Assembly (NCBI RefSeq): GCF_010389155.1
Contig: NC_057762.1
Coordinates: 35,152,055 to 35,216,054 of the forward strand
Length of the DNA stretch: 64,000 bases
Reading direction: 5' to 3'
Origin: Erigeron canadensis
Taxonomy: Eukaryota; Streptophyta; Magnoliopsida; Asterales; Asteraceae
Shown here: one piece after another, positions 43,641 through 53,987 of the stretch
Layout: every line of letters begins with the position of its first letter
Numbering within the stretch: the first letter of the stretch is position 1
Program-made: the position numbers and the translations under genes
The notes under the pieces: model-generated
What the model was told of the DNA's origin: nothing
What the model saw: the letters and a program-made list of their open reading frames with translations, nothing else
Databases searched by the model: none

Positions 43641-45445
43641 ATCTATAAACCCTTATAAAGGGTATTGGGTTTAAGAAATTAAGCAACATTTTTCATTTCC
43701 ATAATACCCTCTTTTTTCTTTTATATTTTACCCCTTCTTAACTATCTACCGAAAATACCCTTATTACAGATAAACCCACAAAACACACAAGCCGGATCTA
43801 AACACACAAACCCACACAAAAAAAAGAGTCGGCCGATCTTCTTCCCCAACCCCTATCGCGCCCCCTCTCTCTCGCCAAATTCACGCCGGATTCATCATCA
43901 TCATCACCGATGCCGGATTCTTTCTGCCGCAACAAAAGGTTGATTCTGTTTTTTTCTTAGTCGACCATCACCGGATTCAAAAGGGTTTTTTATTTAATGT
44001 TTTGATTATTGTTATTATTATTTTTTGCAGATTTGTGATAGAGTTTGGGTTGTTTTTTTTTTGCATATTTTTGGTAGAGTTTGGTTTTTTATTTAATGGA
44101 TTGATTGTCAATTCACCACCAACCACCGTCACCGGATTCATCACCATCAACAAAGGTTTAGTAATTTATGATCAAATTTGCATTCTGGAAGCTGAGGTGA
44201 AAAAAATTGTTATTTAGCATAGCTATTGTTTAAGTTATAGGTAGCCAAGGTAAAAAAGTTGTATTTTAACATGTTTTATATTGAACGCGGTTCTCAGGCT
44301 GTTGAGTTTTGGCATTCACAAAATACAATGGGTTTCACGTTTTGTGTTCGTAAACCAAAGTTGCATTGGACGTAACTTCAGTTGTTATTAAAAAAGCGAG
44401 ATTTGATGTTCGAATATCTTCTATATGTGACATACTCATTAGCGTCAAATAATTCAGTATTACTTTTACGAAAGCCTTAAAAATGACATACTTTTTTTTT
44501 TAATTATATTTTTCTTGATTTAATGTCTATTATCAGTCAACTATATAAAAAATAGGATTTATTTTGCTTAAAATGTAACTTATATGCTCTTTAGCTATTG
44601 GGTTATATTTGATTGCAGATGCGGTTTGGCTTCCGGTTGTGGTGGTATGTAAACGAAGAGGCCTCTCATGGAAGGGTAACCCTATTCGACTACTGCTCTC
44701 TTTTTTTCTTCTATATATCTTGAAAATTCATATGCAGGTACATCAATATGTTTTCCAACAGCTGGTTGATAAATAGGAATTACATAACTCATTGAGGTTA
44801 TTAGATTTTCCATTCAAGTTGCAATTTTGCTTCAAAAATCTTGATATTGTTTTTATAAGACACCGCTATTATTCCTTTAAATTGCAATTCGTGTATAGCT
44901 ATTATTTTTTAAGTTGCAATTCTTGATAATTATATTTATGATTAACAATGTCATTTAAATTTCTTGCTGAAATCATTGTCTTAATAGCTTCTTTTTTTTT
45001 CTTCGTTGGGGTGAATTGAAGTTTGTTAAAACAAGTTGTCAATCACTTAAGGTATTTCGTATCATATATGCTTATGCAATCAGCTACATGTGTTGATATG
45101 TTGTGAAGGTCAGATGAATCACTGCTACATAAGTTATTTACTTTTAGTGATGGACTCAAGTCATATATAAAAGAATTTAAAGGTCTCAAGTTTAATGTAC
45201 CACAAGCTCCGACAGTATAGCCATTGAATCTTCATTAAAGTTAGTTTTAGTTGAGACATCGTAGATATTACTATGAATCATTTGTCTATATCTTAGGCCT
45301 AAGCTATCGTTTTTTATTTTGTTGAACGGAATTTGTAGGAGTAATAGAGGGGTAAAATAGGTAGACGGAAAGGATGAACCATTTGAGTGATGAATACTTT
45401 AAATCAATGGTGGTTTTGTTTCAGGAATGACAAATACTATATATA
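43641..45445. other. Non-coding or element interior
   Basis: No gene assigned. Contains repeated CATCACCGGATTC-type segments (43885-43975, 44110-44150), and intron/exon-like scraps such as ATTGCAGATGCGGTTTGGCT near 44612, but no protein family could be recognised. It may be captured gene fragments in the Helitron-like element ending at 43249. Confidence 0.35.
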
Positions 45446-46498
45446 TCTATATATATATATTAAAGGTTTTGCTCTCGGCTGTCTCTTTTGATTACCCATT
45501 GTTCTTCTCTCTAATTGGTAAGTAACTACATTAGAATTCAACACAAGGACTTGCTAATATCAATGAGATCTATATATCCATTAACATAGTTTTCTGCAAA
45601 AGATAAGGTTTAATATAATCGTCTGTATTATCTAATGTTGCAACTGCTCAAGTAGGATCTCACCTTTCGATAGCATAAAAAACTCAAAGAGTAAACTCTT
45701 TCTTTTTTTCATTTAAGTTTCTTTTTTATTCATAAGGAATACTTGAATTTGATGGTTTTGTAGTAATCTTTAGGTAGGACATCCCAGTGTGAAATATTTT
45801 GAAAGGACTTATATCTTGGTTTTTGTGGCTGCTGGACCAGATCCATTTCATGTTACCACCGACGCAATCAAGTAATTATGTACAAGGTAATGATCAAACC
45901 ACGGACATATTGTTTTTAACTTTTATTATTTCAATATACAGGGTAATGAGCAAGACTATGACTGTGTAGCTGATGCTTATATGCTCTCAAAATCATGCTC
46001 GCGGAAAGTTTAACTTGGGATACATGTGTGAGCATGGCCAAGGATTTTAGATCTCTATCTTGCCAAGCGTTACTTAACTACTACTCATTTGCATATCCAT
46101 CCCATATTTGTAGCAATATATTTAAATGCTAATGCATATATCTCCCAGGTTAAACTTTCTCAAATTGTTGTTAACATCAGTCGCATCGACAAATGGTGGG
46201 TATGTTAGTTGTAAATTTCATTTTGTAGAAGGTCAATTTCTCAAGAAAGCGTTAGAAAGTATTATTTTTAACTTTTTATTTTTAATCTTTGAAACATTGG
46301 ATTGACAAGTGTTGGTTAATGTTGAGGATAATGATCTCGGTTTAACTATTACAATCGATTAAGATTATTAGCCACATTGCATGTGTATTTCTACCTTATA
46401 CAACCTCATGTTTTATTCATGAATTCACGCAACAAAGCTACCACATTTATCCACCATTTTTTTTAGAGATACCGCTGCAACGCGCGGGCACCCTCTAA
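45446..46498 (+). mobile_element. Helitron-like element, 1053 bp
   Basis: 5' end A|TCTATATATATATATTAAAG, followed by GTTTTGCTCTCGGCTGTCTC. 3' end hairpin CCGCTGCAACGCGCGGGCAC then CCT, CTAA, with T at 46499. Both ends fit the TC...CTRR rule and insertion between A and T. No helicase is encoded. Confidence 0.65.
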
Positions 46499-47579
46499 TT
46501 TGTATATGTGAGTATATTTGTGGACACTTGTTAGTAAGACCACTAACTGGTTTTCCAATACTATGGATTATTTTCTCTTTCTTTACCAAAAAGAAAAAAA
46601 CCTTTATGATATCTTCTTTCAATCTCTATATTTCACTCCTCATTAATCAACAATATTGCGTTTCATCAGAAAATTTTATTCTTTTATCATAAAGATTCAA
46701 TTTTATGTGGTGTCATAATCGTAGCAAAACCCAAATAATTAAGTACATATATAATACAAAAAAGAAACATTATTCTTGGATACATAAAACGCCGACACCA
46801 CCACAGGCCGTCGGCATCATCGGCCAACACCCTCAAGCCACAAACGGCTACATCGATCCCCTTTGTCTCTGTTGTTTGTATTTGTAAAATTATTATTGGA
46901 TACCATCAGATGCCGACAACACCACTGCCATCATCGACCAACATCATAGCAGTGACACCCACTTCCTTTTTCTCTCATACTTGTAGCTGCATGTAGATCA
47001 AAGTTATCAAAATCCCCAAGATGATTTTCTATTGTTGAATGTGAGAGATCGGTTCGTAGATCTCGTCTAGCGTGTAAGTAATTTTATCTTTTATTGTATG
47101 TTTTTATCATCGGTAATCAGATACGTATACTTTTGTTTGTCTGATATATATGAAATAGCTTTGAAGTTTGATGTGGGGGTTTGAGTGTTGATGATGGAAG
47201 CAGCGGAGGAAATGGGTCGTCATTTTCAACACTGACGCACCGCCTCGACGGCGTAGTTGTTCCCGTGGTTTTTACCAGCTGTAGTTTTTCCGGCGGTCAT
47301 TGATGATGTAAGCAGCGAAGGAAATGGGTCGTCATTTTCAACACTCACGCACCGCCTCGACGGCGTAGTTGTTCCCGTGGTTGTTACCGGCGGTATGAAT
47401 AGGAGGTGTATGTCTATGTATGTATATTGTCTATATTTTGATGTATATAACAGTTGTAATAAAGAAATACTGTCATTATCTTTTGATGCATATAACAGCT
47501 GTACCTCATGCATGAACTTTTGTACTTTTAGCTACAGTAAAAAGCTCTTGCAGTTAGAAGTTACTTTTTAGTATATATA
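46499..47579. other. Non-coding region with GC-rich duplicated segments
   Basis: Contains a diverged duplication (ATTCTTGGATACATAAAACGCC... near 46770 and ATTATTGGATACCATCAGATGCC... near 46890) and the tandem repeat at 47190-47391. Small open frames across these repeats (for example 104 codons at 47257-47571) show no family resemblance. Confidence 0.5.
47190..47391. repeat. Direct repeat, about 88-bp unit, period 114
   Basis: The block with GGAAATGGGTCGTCATTTTC, ACGCACCGCCTCGACGGCGT and AGTTGTTCCCGTGGTT occurs at 47190-47277 and 47304-47391 with about four differences. Confidence 0.85.
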
Positions 47580-48116
47580 CTAGAAAAATACCCCGCGCGT
47601 TGCCGTGGGATTTTTTTTCGGAAATTGAATTTTCCACTAAGTTTTGGTGACCGAAGTTGAAAATTTAAGGGATAATGACACCGGAGTGTAACCAACTATG
47701 ACCAAAAGGTTATGTAATGTAACCAACTACTCGATTAGCTATCTAGTGTAACCACCTTTGTTTTTTGAGTTATGTCATGTAAGTTACCGGCTACTTTAAG
47801 TTTCCATCCGGTTAAGCCAAAAATAAAGTTAGGGATAATGGCACCGGAGTGTAACCAACTATGAAAAAAGGTTATGTTGTGTAACTAACTATGACCAAAA
47901 GGTTATGTAATGTAATGAACTACTCGACTACCTATGTAGTGTAACCACCTTTGTAATTCCACTAACAAAAATAAAGTTATAGAATTATTCATTTCTTTTG
48001 CTTCTTTTATCTTTTTCATTTCATCACACGGACTAGGGACTATGCAACACAAACCAAAATGAGAATCTAAACCCAAATATATTAACCCACCTGATTTATC
48101 ATATCATCATCAATTA

Positions 48117-48460
48117 ATATATCTTCTTCTATCAATCACTATCTATATCTATATCTATATATATTTCTCCTTCTCCGTCATAGACAAATGGTTTTACCAC
48201 GCCGATTCATTCTATAATATTAATCATCACACTATATCATGATCAAATACCTCAATAGGTTTTGTTTTATTGGATTCCACAACTATTGTTAAAGATCCGA
48301 ATGGCAATGGCTCAACTAAAGATGCAAAAGCTCGGAGAAGGAGAAATATATATAGATATAGATATAGATAGTGATTGATAGAAGAAGATATATTAATTGG
48401 ATTTCACAACTATTGTTAAAGATCCGAATGGCAATGGCTCAACTAAAGATGCAAAAGCTC
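48117..48460. repeat. Imperfect palindrome combined with a 63-bp direct repeat
   Basis: ATATCTTCTTCTATCAATCA plus a TATCTA run, then TTTCTCCTTCTCCG (48117-48178) is inverted at 48333-48400. The segment ACAACTATTGTTAAAGATCC through AACTAAAGATGCAAAAGCTC occurs directly repeated at 48270-48332 and 48398-48460. Confidence 0.85.
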
Positions 48461-48839
48461 AAAAAAAGTCTGATCATGCCGCCGGAATCTACTAATGTTC
48501 TTCACTGTTGCCAGAATCTGATATTGTTCTTCACTATCGAAGGAATCTGGTGTTGTTCTTCACTGTTGCCATTTACTATCTACTCAATAAATATCCTTTA
48601 TTAATCTTGCCATTTACACACAAATTTGATTTCTCAATAGAACCTACAAATCTTCAAAGTTAAACTGATAGAAAAGATAGGTCGCTTGACGCCAGAATCT
48701 TCAAAATCAAAAACGCCACCTCCATGATCAATTTGGTGTATTTGATAAAGAAAATAGGTGTATATATATATAATATATATATATATATAATTATTTATAT
48801 TTAAATGATTAAAAATATATATATATTCTTAGTATATGT

Positions 48840-50331
48840 TGATGTGTCATATTTTATACCATTTCCCACGTGACTTTAGAACCAATTATTCGTCATTTTG
48901 ATAGTTTTATATCCAACTTTCGATGCTTTGAAGGTGTGTTGAGTGTTTTCAGGTTGTAAATTGATTAGACGAATGAATTGGTCGATTTTGATGAGTTAAG
49001 GAAGAAACGGGAGAAAGATTCGGGTGAAATCACGCGAAAGATGAAGAAAACGAAATCTGGAAGTTGTAACTGCCGTTATCCCAGTAACGGCCGTTACATA
49101 GGTGGTTTGTGGTTTCTCCTGTAACTGGCAGTTAGGGAACTAACAGCCGTTAGTTATCAACTGAAGAGTAACGGCCGTTACCCCAGTAACCCCCGTTAGA
49201 CCTCAAGTATAATGCTAACGACCGTTATCCCACTAACGGCCGTTAGACGCGTGTTTTGTACAAAGGATTAGTTAGGGTTCTGCACTTTTGGACGAATTCA
49301 TAACAATATTTTAATAGTTTTCTCATACTTAGGGATATTTTGGGAGCAAGCAAGTGATTAGGGTTTCGCTTATTTTCAGCTTTGGATTGTAATCATCATT
49401 GCTACCGGATTATCATCATTCATTTGGTATAATATGATTTCCTCTCTATTTGTTTGTTCTTGCATTTCTAATATGAATAGCTAAATCTTTAGCACCCGCT
49501 TGGGTAGTAAGCATGTCATAGGGTCGAATTGATGTTGCTTGCAAATGTTGAACAAGGTTTATATGTTTAATCGAAGTTCCACATTTATTTGGATTTAAAT
49601 ATTGTTTTCAACTTTTATATTAATTGATTGATAATTGTAATTAGAAGTTCGGGAGAAATCTATGTCATTGTCAATTGATTTATGAAATGGTTAATCGGTC
49701 TGTAATTAACCTGAAATCGTTGGAGTTTGGGAGAAATCAACGATGAAGATTAAAAACAATTAAATTCATTTCGAATGTGTAAACGTCTATGATAGAGGGA
49801 TCTGATTAGGCGAATAAGCAGTTCGGGATAAAGCTTTCAAAAGATTAAATCATAAAATCAACTCAGGAATTTAATGCTTAACTGTTTAGAGGAGAAATTA
49901 AGTGCGGGAGCAATAATTATCTATTTAGCAGTTAAAGTTTCAAGTATAACGGGAGTTCATCTTGTCTACTTTTTGAGTCGTTCAACAAATGCAAGTAGTA
50001 TTTAGACCCGATGATTGGCATGTGAGCTGATCCAAGTAGGTGTTCATTTTTAAATCTGTGTTAAGATTCAACCAATCAAATACTCTTTGCGATTAATCCT
50101 ACGGGATTACTGACTTTCTTCACTAATTTTGCAACGTGACAATTCGGTCACAAAACCCCCTTTTAATCTGAATCACTTTATTGTACCAATTGCTTATTAA
50201 GTCCTTGTGTTCGACCTCGGTTTACCAAGTCAACTATACTGCATACGAACGGGTTCACTGCCCGCAAGTGTGTAGTAGTTAGTAGCTAGGTATTTCGTGT
50301 TCATAAATTTAAGACTAGAAAATACACATCA
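48840..50331. mobile_element. Solo LTR of a long-terminal-repeat retrotransposon, TSD TATGT
   Basis: It starts TGATGTGTCATATTTTATAC and ends ...GAAAATACACATCA; TGATGTGT and ACACATCA are inverted ends with TG...CA. The 5-bp TATGT is perfectly duplicated at 48835-48839 and 50332-50336. It is 1492 bp with no internal domain, PBS or PPT, so it arose by LTR-LTR recombination. The segment TCCTTGTGTTCGACCTCGGT near its end resembles LTRs of large Ty3/gypsy elements, but the superfamily is a guess. Confidence 0.88.
49060..49255. repeat. Cluster of TAACGGCCGTTA palindromes in the solo LTR
   Basis: About nine matches or near matches to GTAACGGCCGTTA/CTAACGGCCGTTAG lie within 195 bp (for example near 49087, 49146, 49165, 49195, 49225 and 49241), separated by spacers such as TATCCCAG. 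Could be protein binding sites in the LTR. Confidence 0.75.
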
Positions 50332-50703
50332 TATGTGACAAGTGACCCTTTTGTTTAATAAAAAAAGAATAAAAATGAAAGTGATAAACGACAACTTGTT
50401 TCCCATCCAGTTACTTACATTACATAACCCAACAAACAAAGGTGTTACGCTACATATCTAGTCGAGTAGACAAATGAGAATGTAGTTGGTTACATTACAT
50501 AACATTTTGCTCATAGTTGGTTACACTCCGGTGTCATTATCCCATAAAAATAAAAGTGGTAACTGACAACTTGTTTTGTATCCGGTTGCTTACATTGCAT
50601 AACCTAAAAAACAAAGTTGGTTACACTACATAGCTAGTCGAGTAGTTGGTTATAGTACATAACCTTTTGGTCATAGTTGGTTACACTCCCGTGCCATTCT
50701 CCC

Positions 50704-51310
50704 ACAAATTAAAGTTATATGGTAAAAAGTTAAAAAAACGAAACTTTGTTGACAAAGGGAAAAAATCTAAAAGTTATGTGGTGAAAAGTAAAAAAATAAA
50801 ACTATCATGAGAAAAGTTAAAAAAATCGAGAGTTATGTGGTATAGAGTAAGCGAGTAAAAATCTTGTGCCAAAAGTAAAAGAAATTAAAGTTATGTGACA
50901 AAAAGTAAAAGGTTAAAAGTTTTTGTAATAAAAAGTAAAGAGAATGAAAATTCGTGACAAAAGTTAGATAAACAAAAGTTTAAAAAGTAAATAAAACTAA
51001 ATTTTTGTGCCAAAAGTAAAAAGTTTATTTGATAAAATGTAAGAAAATGAAACTTTCGTAGGAGAAGTTAGGAAAATGAAAGTTTAATAACTAAATAAAA
51101 CAAAACTTTCGTGATAAAAAATAAAGAGAATGAAACTTTTGTGACAAAAGTTAGAAGAATGAAAGTTAGTAACTAAAACAAAAATCTCGCGCCAAAAGTA
51201 AAAGAAATTAAAGTTATATGACAAAAAGTAAAAGGTTAAAAGTTTTTGTGATAAAAAGTAAAGAAAATGAAAATTTCGTGGCAAAAGTCAGATAAGCAAA
51301 AGTTTAAAAG
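50704..51310. repeat. AAAGT-rich degenerate minisatellite
   Basis: Repeating AAAAGTTATGTGGTGAAAAG / GTGACAAAAGTTAGA / AATGAAACTTTCGTG phrases, roughly 45-60 bp apart. Resembles the array at 32640-33545. Confidence 0.7.
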
Positions 51311-51362
51311 AACCGCGTTATTAAGTTACCAGCATATCAAAGTTGTTAAAAATAAAACTATC

Positions 51363-52214
51363 CTAGTAATAGATTCACGTGTTGTCGTGAAATACATTTT
51401 GTAATAGATAGTAGTATTAGAACACTACAAACATACTTATGTCAAATTCTTGAACTCAAGTCTAAAAATGGCAATAAAAATGTAGAATTAAAAAAAATAA
51501 CGTGTAAGAATAATAGTTATAATAAGATAGATAAAAAAACATGGAACAAACTAAAAACTATAATATACTAAAAAAAAAGATTATATATAACAGAACAAAA
51601 GAAAATAGTCAAAATCGCATGTTTAAATGTAAAACCGTAAATCTGTTAAACTTGTTTTATAAAAACATGAGAATCTAAAGATTGGTGTGAAAAAACTAAA
51701 AATAAAAACATTGGTGAGAGACAAAAGTTAAAAGATATAAACTTTAGGGGTTAAAAAAAAATGATACAAAAGTCATGTTAAAAGTTAAAAAGTTAAAACT
51801 TTAGGGTATAAACTGAAAAATGATAAAGGTAAAAAAAAGTGGTGTAATTTAAGCTTAAAAATTTGTATTACTAATATGCATAAAGGGGTTGTACTTCTAT
51901 GCATAGAAGACATGTAAATTCCATGTTGGTTTTTAAGTGTGAAAAAACTAAAAATAAAAACATTGGTGAGACACAAAAGTTAAAAGATATAAACTTTAGG
52001 GGTTAAAAATAAAAAGACACAAAAGTCATGTTGAAAGTTAAAAAGTTAAAACTTTAAGGTATAAAATGAAAATTGATAAAGGTAAAAAAAAAGTGTTGTA
52101 ATTTAAGCTTAAAAACTTGTATTACTAATATTCATAAAGGAGTTGTACTTCTATGCATAGAAAACTTGTAAATTCCATGTTGGTTGTTAGAATGTATATA
52201 ATATAATATAATGA
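51363..52214 (-). mobile_element. Helitron-like element (tentative)
   Basis: On the minus strand the hairpin TTCACGACAACACGTGAA is followed by TCTATTA and CTAG, the same spacing as in the other copies, but the next base is G rather than T. A TC-start candidate is at 52214. The interior contains the 252-bp tandem duplication. Confidence 0.35.
51685..52188. repeat. 252-bp tandem duplication, about 93% identical
   Basis: GTGTGAAAAAACTAAAAATA begins at 51685 and again at 51937. The two copies stay colinear to TAAATTCCATGTTGGTT (51929 and 52184), including ACATTGGTGAGA, AAGTCATGTT and TGTACTTCTATGCATAGAA. Confidence 0.9.
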
Positions 52215-53640
52215 CACATTTGGATATGGCTGTAAAAGAATAAAACGTTTGCAGACATCTCGTAAAATTATTTAGTAGGAAATTCGTTTACATCCATTTA
52301 GTTGATAAACAAAAAAGTCACACTAATAAGTTGTGACCAAATTGCGTTTACGAATCCATCATATGTTTGTTACCTAATGAAATTTTACAACGATCAACAT
52401 TATTTTGAGGGGTTATTTAAATCGTTTTAAAAACACTCGAGTTAAGAATAAACCATCTCTTGAATTTTAGTGTCACGTTTCTACAACATGTTCAACCAAA
52501 AAATTTGGCTGAATACTTTTTTAGTTGAAAAAAAAAAAAAAGAGTCCGGTTTTTAAACATTATCCGCAGCTCATTAAAAATAATAATAACTACTATCGAA
52601 ATAAATAACTAGAGAAATCGATCAAATATCATTAGTAAACTTTACTTATTATAAACTGCATGTTGACATGCTGTATACAAGTCAAAGACTCGATATTTAA
52701 GATGTATGTCCATTGATTGTTTTTGAAATCTTTTAGCAACGACATACGGTAAAAAAGTTATGACATAGAGAATCCATTATTAATTTCCTTTCTCGATCTC
52801 AACTTTGATTATTATATGCGTCAATATCCCGTTGATAAGACGATGAATTAAGATGATGAATCAAGATGATATATTAATACTCTATCATAAAGATATAACT
52901 TTTTTTTTCAATAATCAAATTTTAAATTGAAGACTTCCTTTGCACCGTTTGCACCCTCTCCCCACAAATCACAATCCGAAAAATAATAAATCCTCTTAAC
53001 AAAATAGCCTAATAACCTTCCTAATACATTAAGAAGATGACATGTAGTATCCACTAATTCTCTTTTCTAATCTTGCCCTATGTCACCATCCCATAATTAG
53101 GAGAATTATTAGGCTATTTGGTTAACAGGATTAATCATTTTTCTTTTTTCCACCAATATGTATAAAATCGTTGCTTTTTAATTTAAAATTTTAAAACAAC
53201 TGTTGATATAAATTAGCATTTTTTATATAAGTTATTAACAGCCTTAACAATTATTACTAGAAAAATCGTTTCTCCATTCATGTTTACACGTTTGTTTGGG
53301 ATAGTATTCTACAAATTTTTGTTAGAGCGGGTGAACAAAAACTCAGAAGTTTTGAGCCCAAAAACTATTTAAAGCAAGCACGTGTGTGAGAGCTAAGACT
53401 TGGCCCACTTGTCCATTATATCCATCAAATAAAAATCAAAAATAACTAGAAAACACCTCAAAAAATTCTATCTCTAGGTGTCTCCATTATTATACTTTTT
53501 TAACTTGCTGTGACCAACTGCCACAAATAATCACAGTTTCTGTATTTTTTTTTTCCTCACTCAACCATTTCAATTCACTCTTTAACTATTTCAGGTTCTA
53601 TCTGATTTATGTCCTTTTTTTTATTATTATATATCATACG
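52215..53640. other. Non-coding stretch upstream of the U-box gene
   Basis: AT-rich. A short inverted pair CCTAATAACCTTCCTAATAC (53009) and ATTAGGAGAATTATTAGG (53095) may mark a small foldback. No gene is visible. Confidence 0.45.
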
Positions 53641-53650
53641 TATATATAAC
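53641..53650 (+). promoter_or_regulatory. Candidate TATA box of the U-box gene
   Basis: TATATATAAC about 340 bases before the ATG, with a second TATATAAA at 53659. If used, the leader would be roughly 300 bases. Based on motif only. Confidence 0.3.
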
Positions 53651-53987
53651 CCCACTTTATATAAAAAAAAGTACATAACATACATAGATCTTTGTGTATC
53701 TATTTTATATTATTATTATTCTGCACTATTTGTTTCATGGATTCAGTTTAGACACTTGTATAAATAATAATAATAGTAATACAAAATGCCTTTGAATGTG
53801 ATGTAATTTGCTTTGAATTCTGGGTCGTGTGTCATTATATAATTATCATCATTATTATTATTGTTATATAATATAATGATGGTAATGTGTCTTTTTGACC
53901 AGCTAAAGTGAAAAAGACTTGCACCGAGAGAAAAAACAAAAACAAAACATGAAATACTAGCATTTTGCACACCAACTGTTTGTGAAA

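Larger units (their letters stand above)
47669..50703. mobile_element. Mutator-like (MULE) non-autonomous element with long TIRs
   Basis: The left TIR starts GGGATAATGACACCGGAGTG; the right TIR ends ...GTTACACTCCCGTGCCATTCTCCC. Each TIR is about 300-350 bp and is internally a tandem pair of the same unit (GTGTAACCAACTATGACCAA, AAAGGTTATGTAATGTAA, ACTCGACTA.CTATGTAGTG). Flanks AAAATTTAA (47660-47668) and ACAAATTAA (50704-50712) agree at 7 of 9 bases, a plausible decayed 9-bp TSD. GGG ends, long TIRs and a 9-bp TSD indicate Mutator. A solo LTR occupies 48840-50331. Confidence 0.7.
47580..51362 (-). mobile_element. Helitron-like element, host of nested insertions
   Basis: The 3' end is firm: on the minus strand CCCACGGCAACGCGCGGGGT, ATTTTT, CTAG, then T. 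Rightward it contains the Mutator-like element 47669-50703 and an AAAGT-rich minisatellite (50704-51310), and probably ends near 51362, where another Helitron-like 3' end abuts. The 5' end is inferred. Confidence 0.5.

Noticed and set aside
53982..53987. Upstream GTG start for the U-box gene
   Set aside because: Plant nuclear genes start at ATG. ATG at 53988 gives the expected N-terminus (MPVCSSG).
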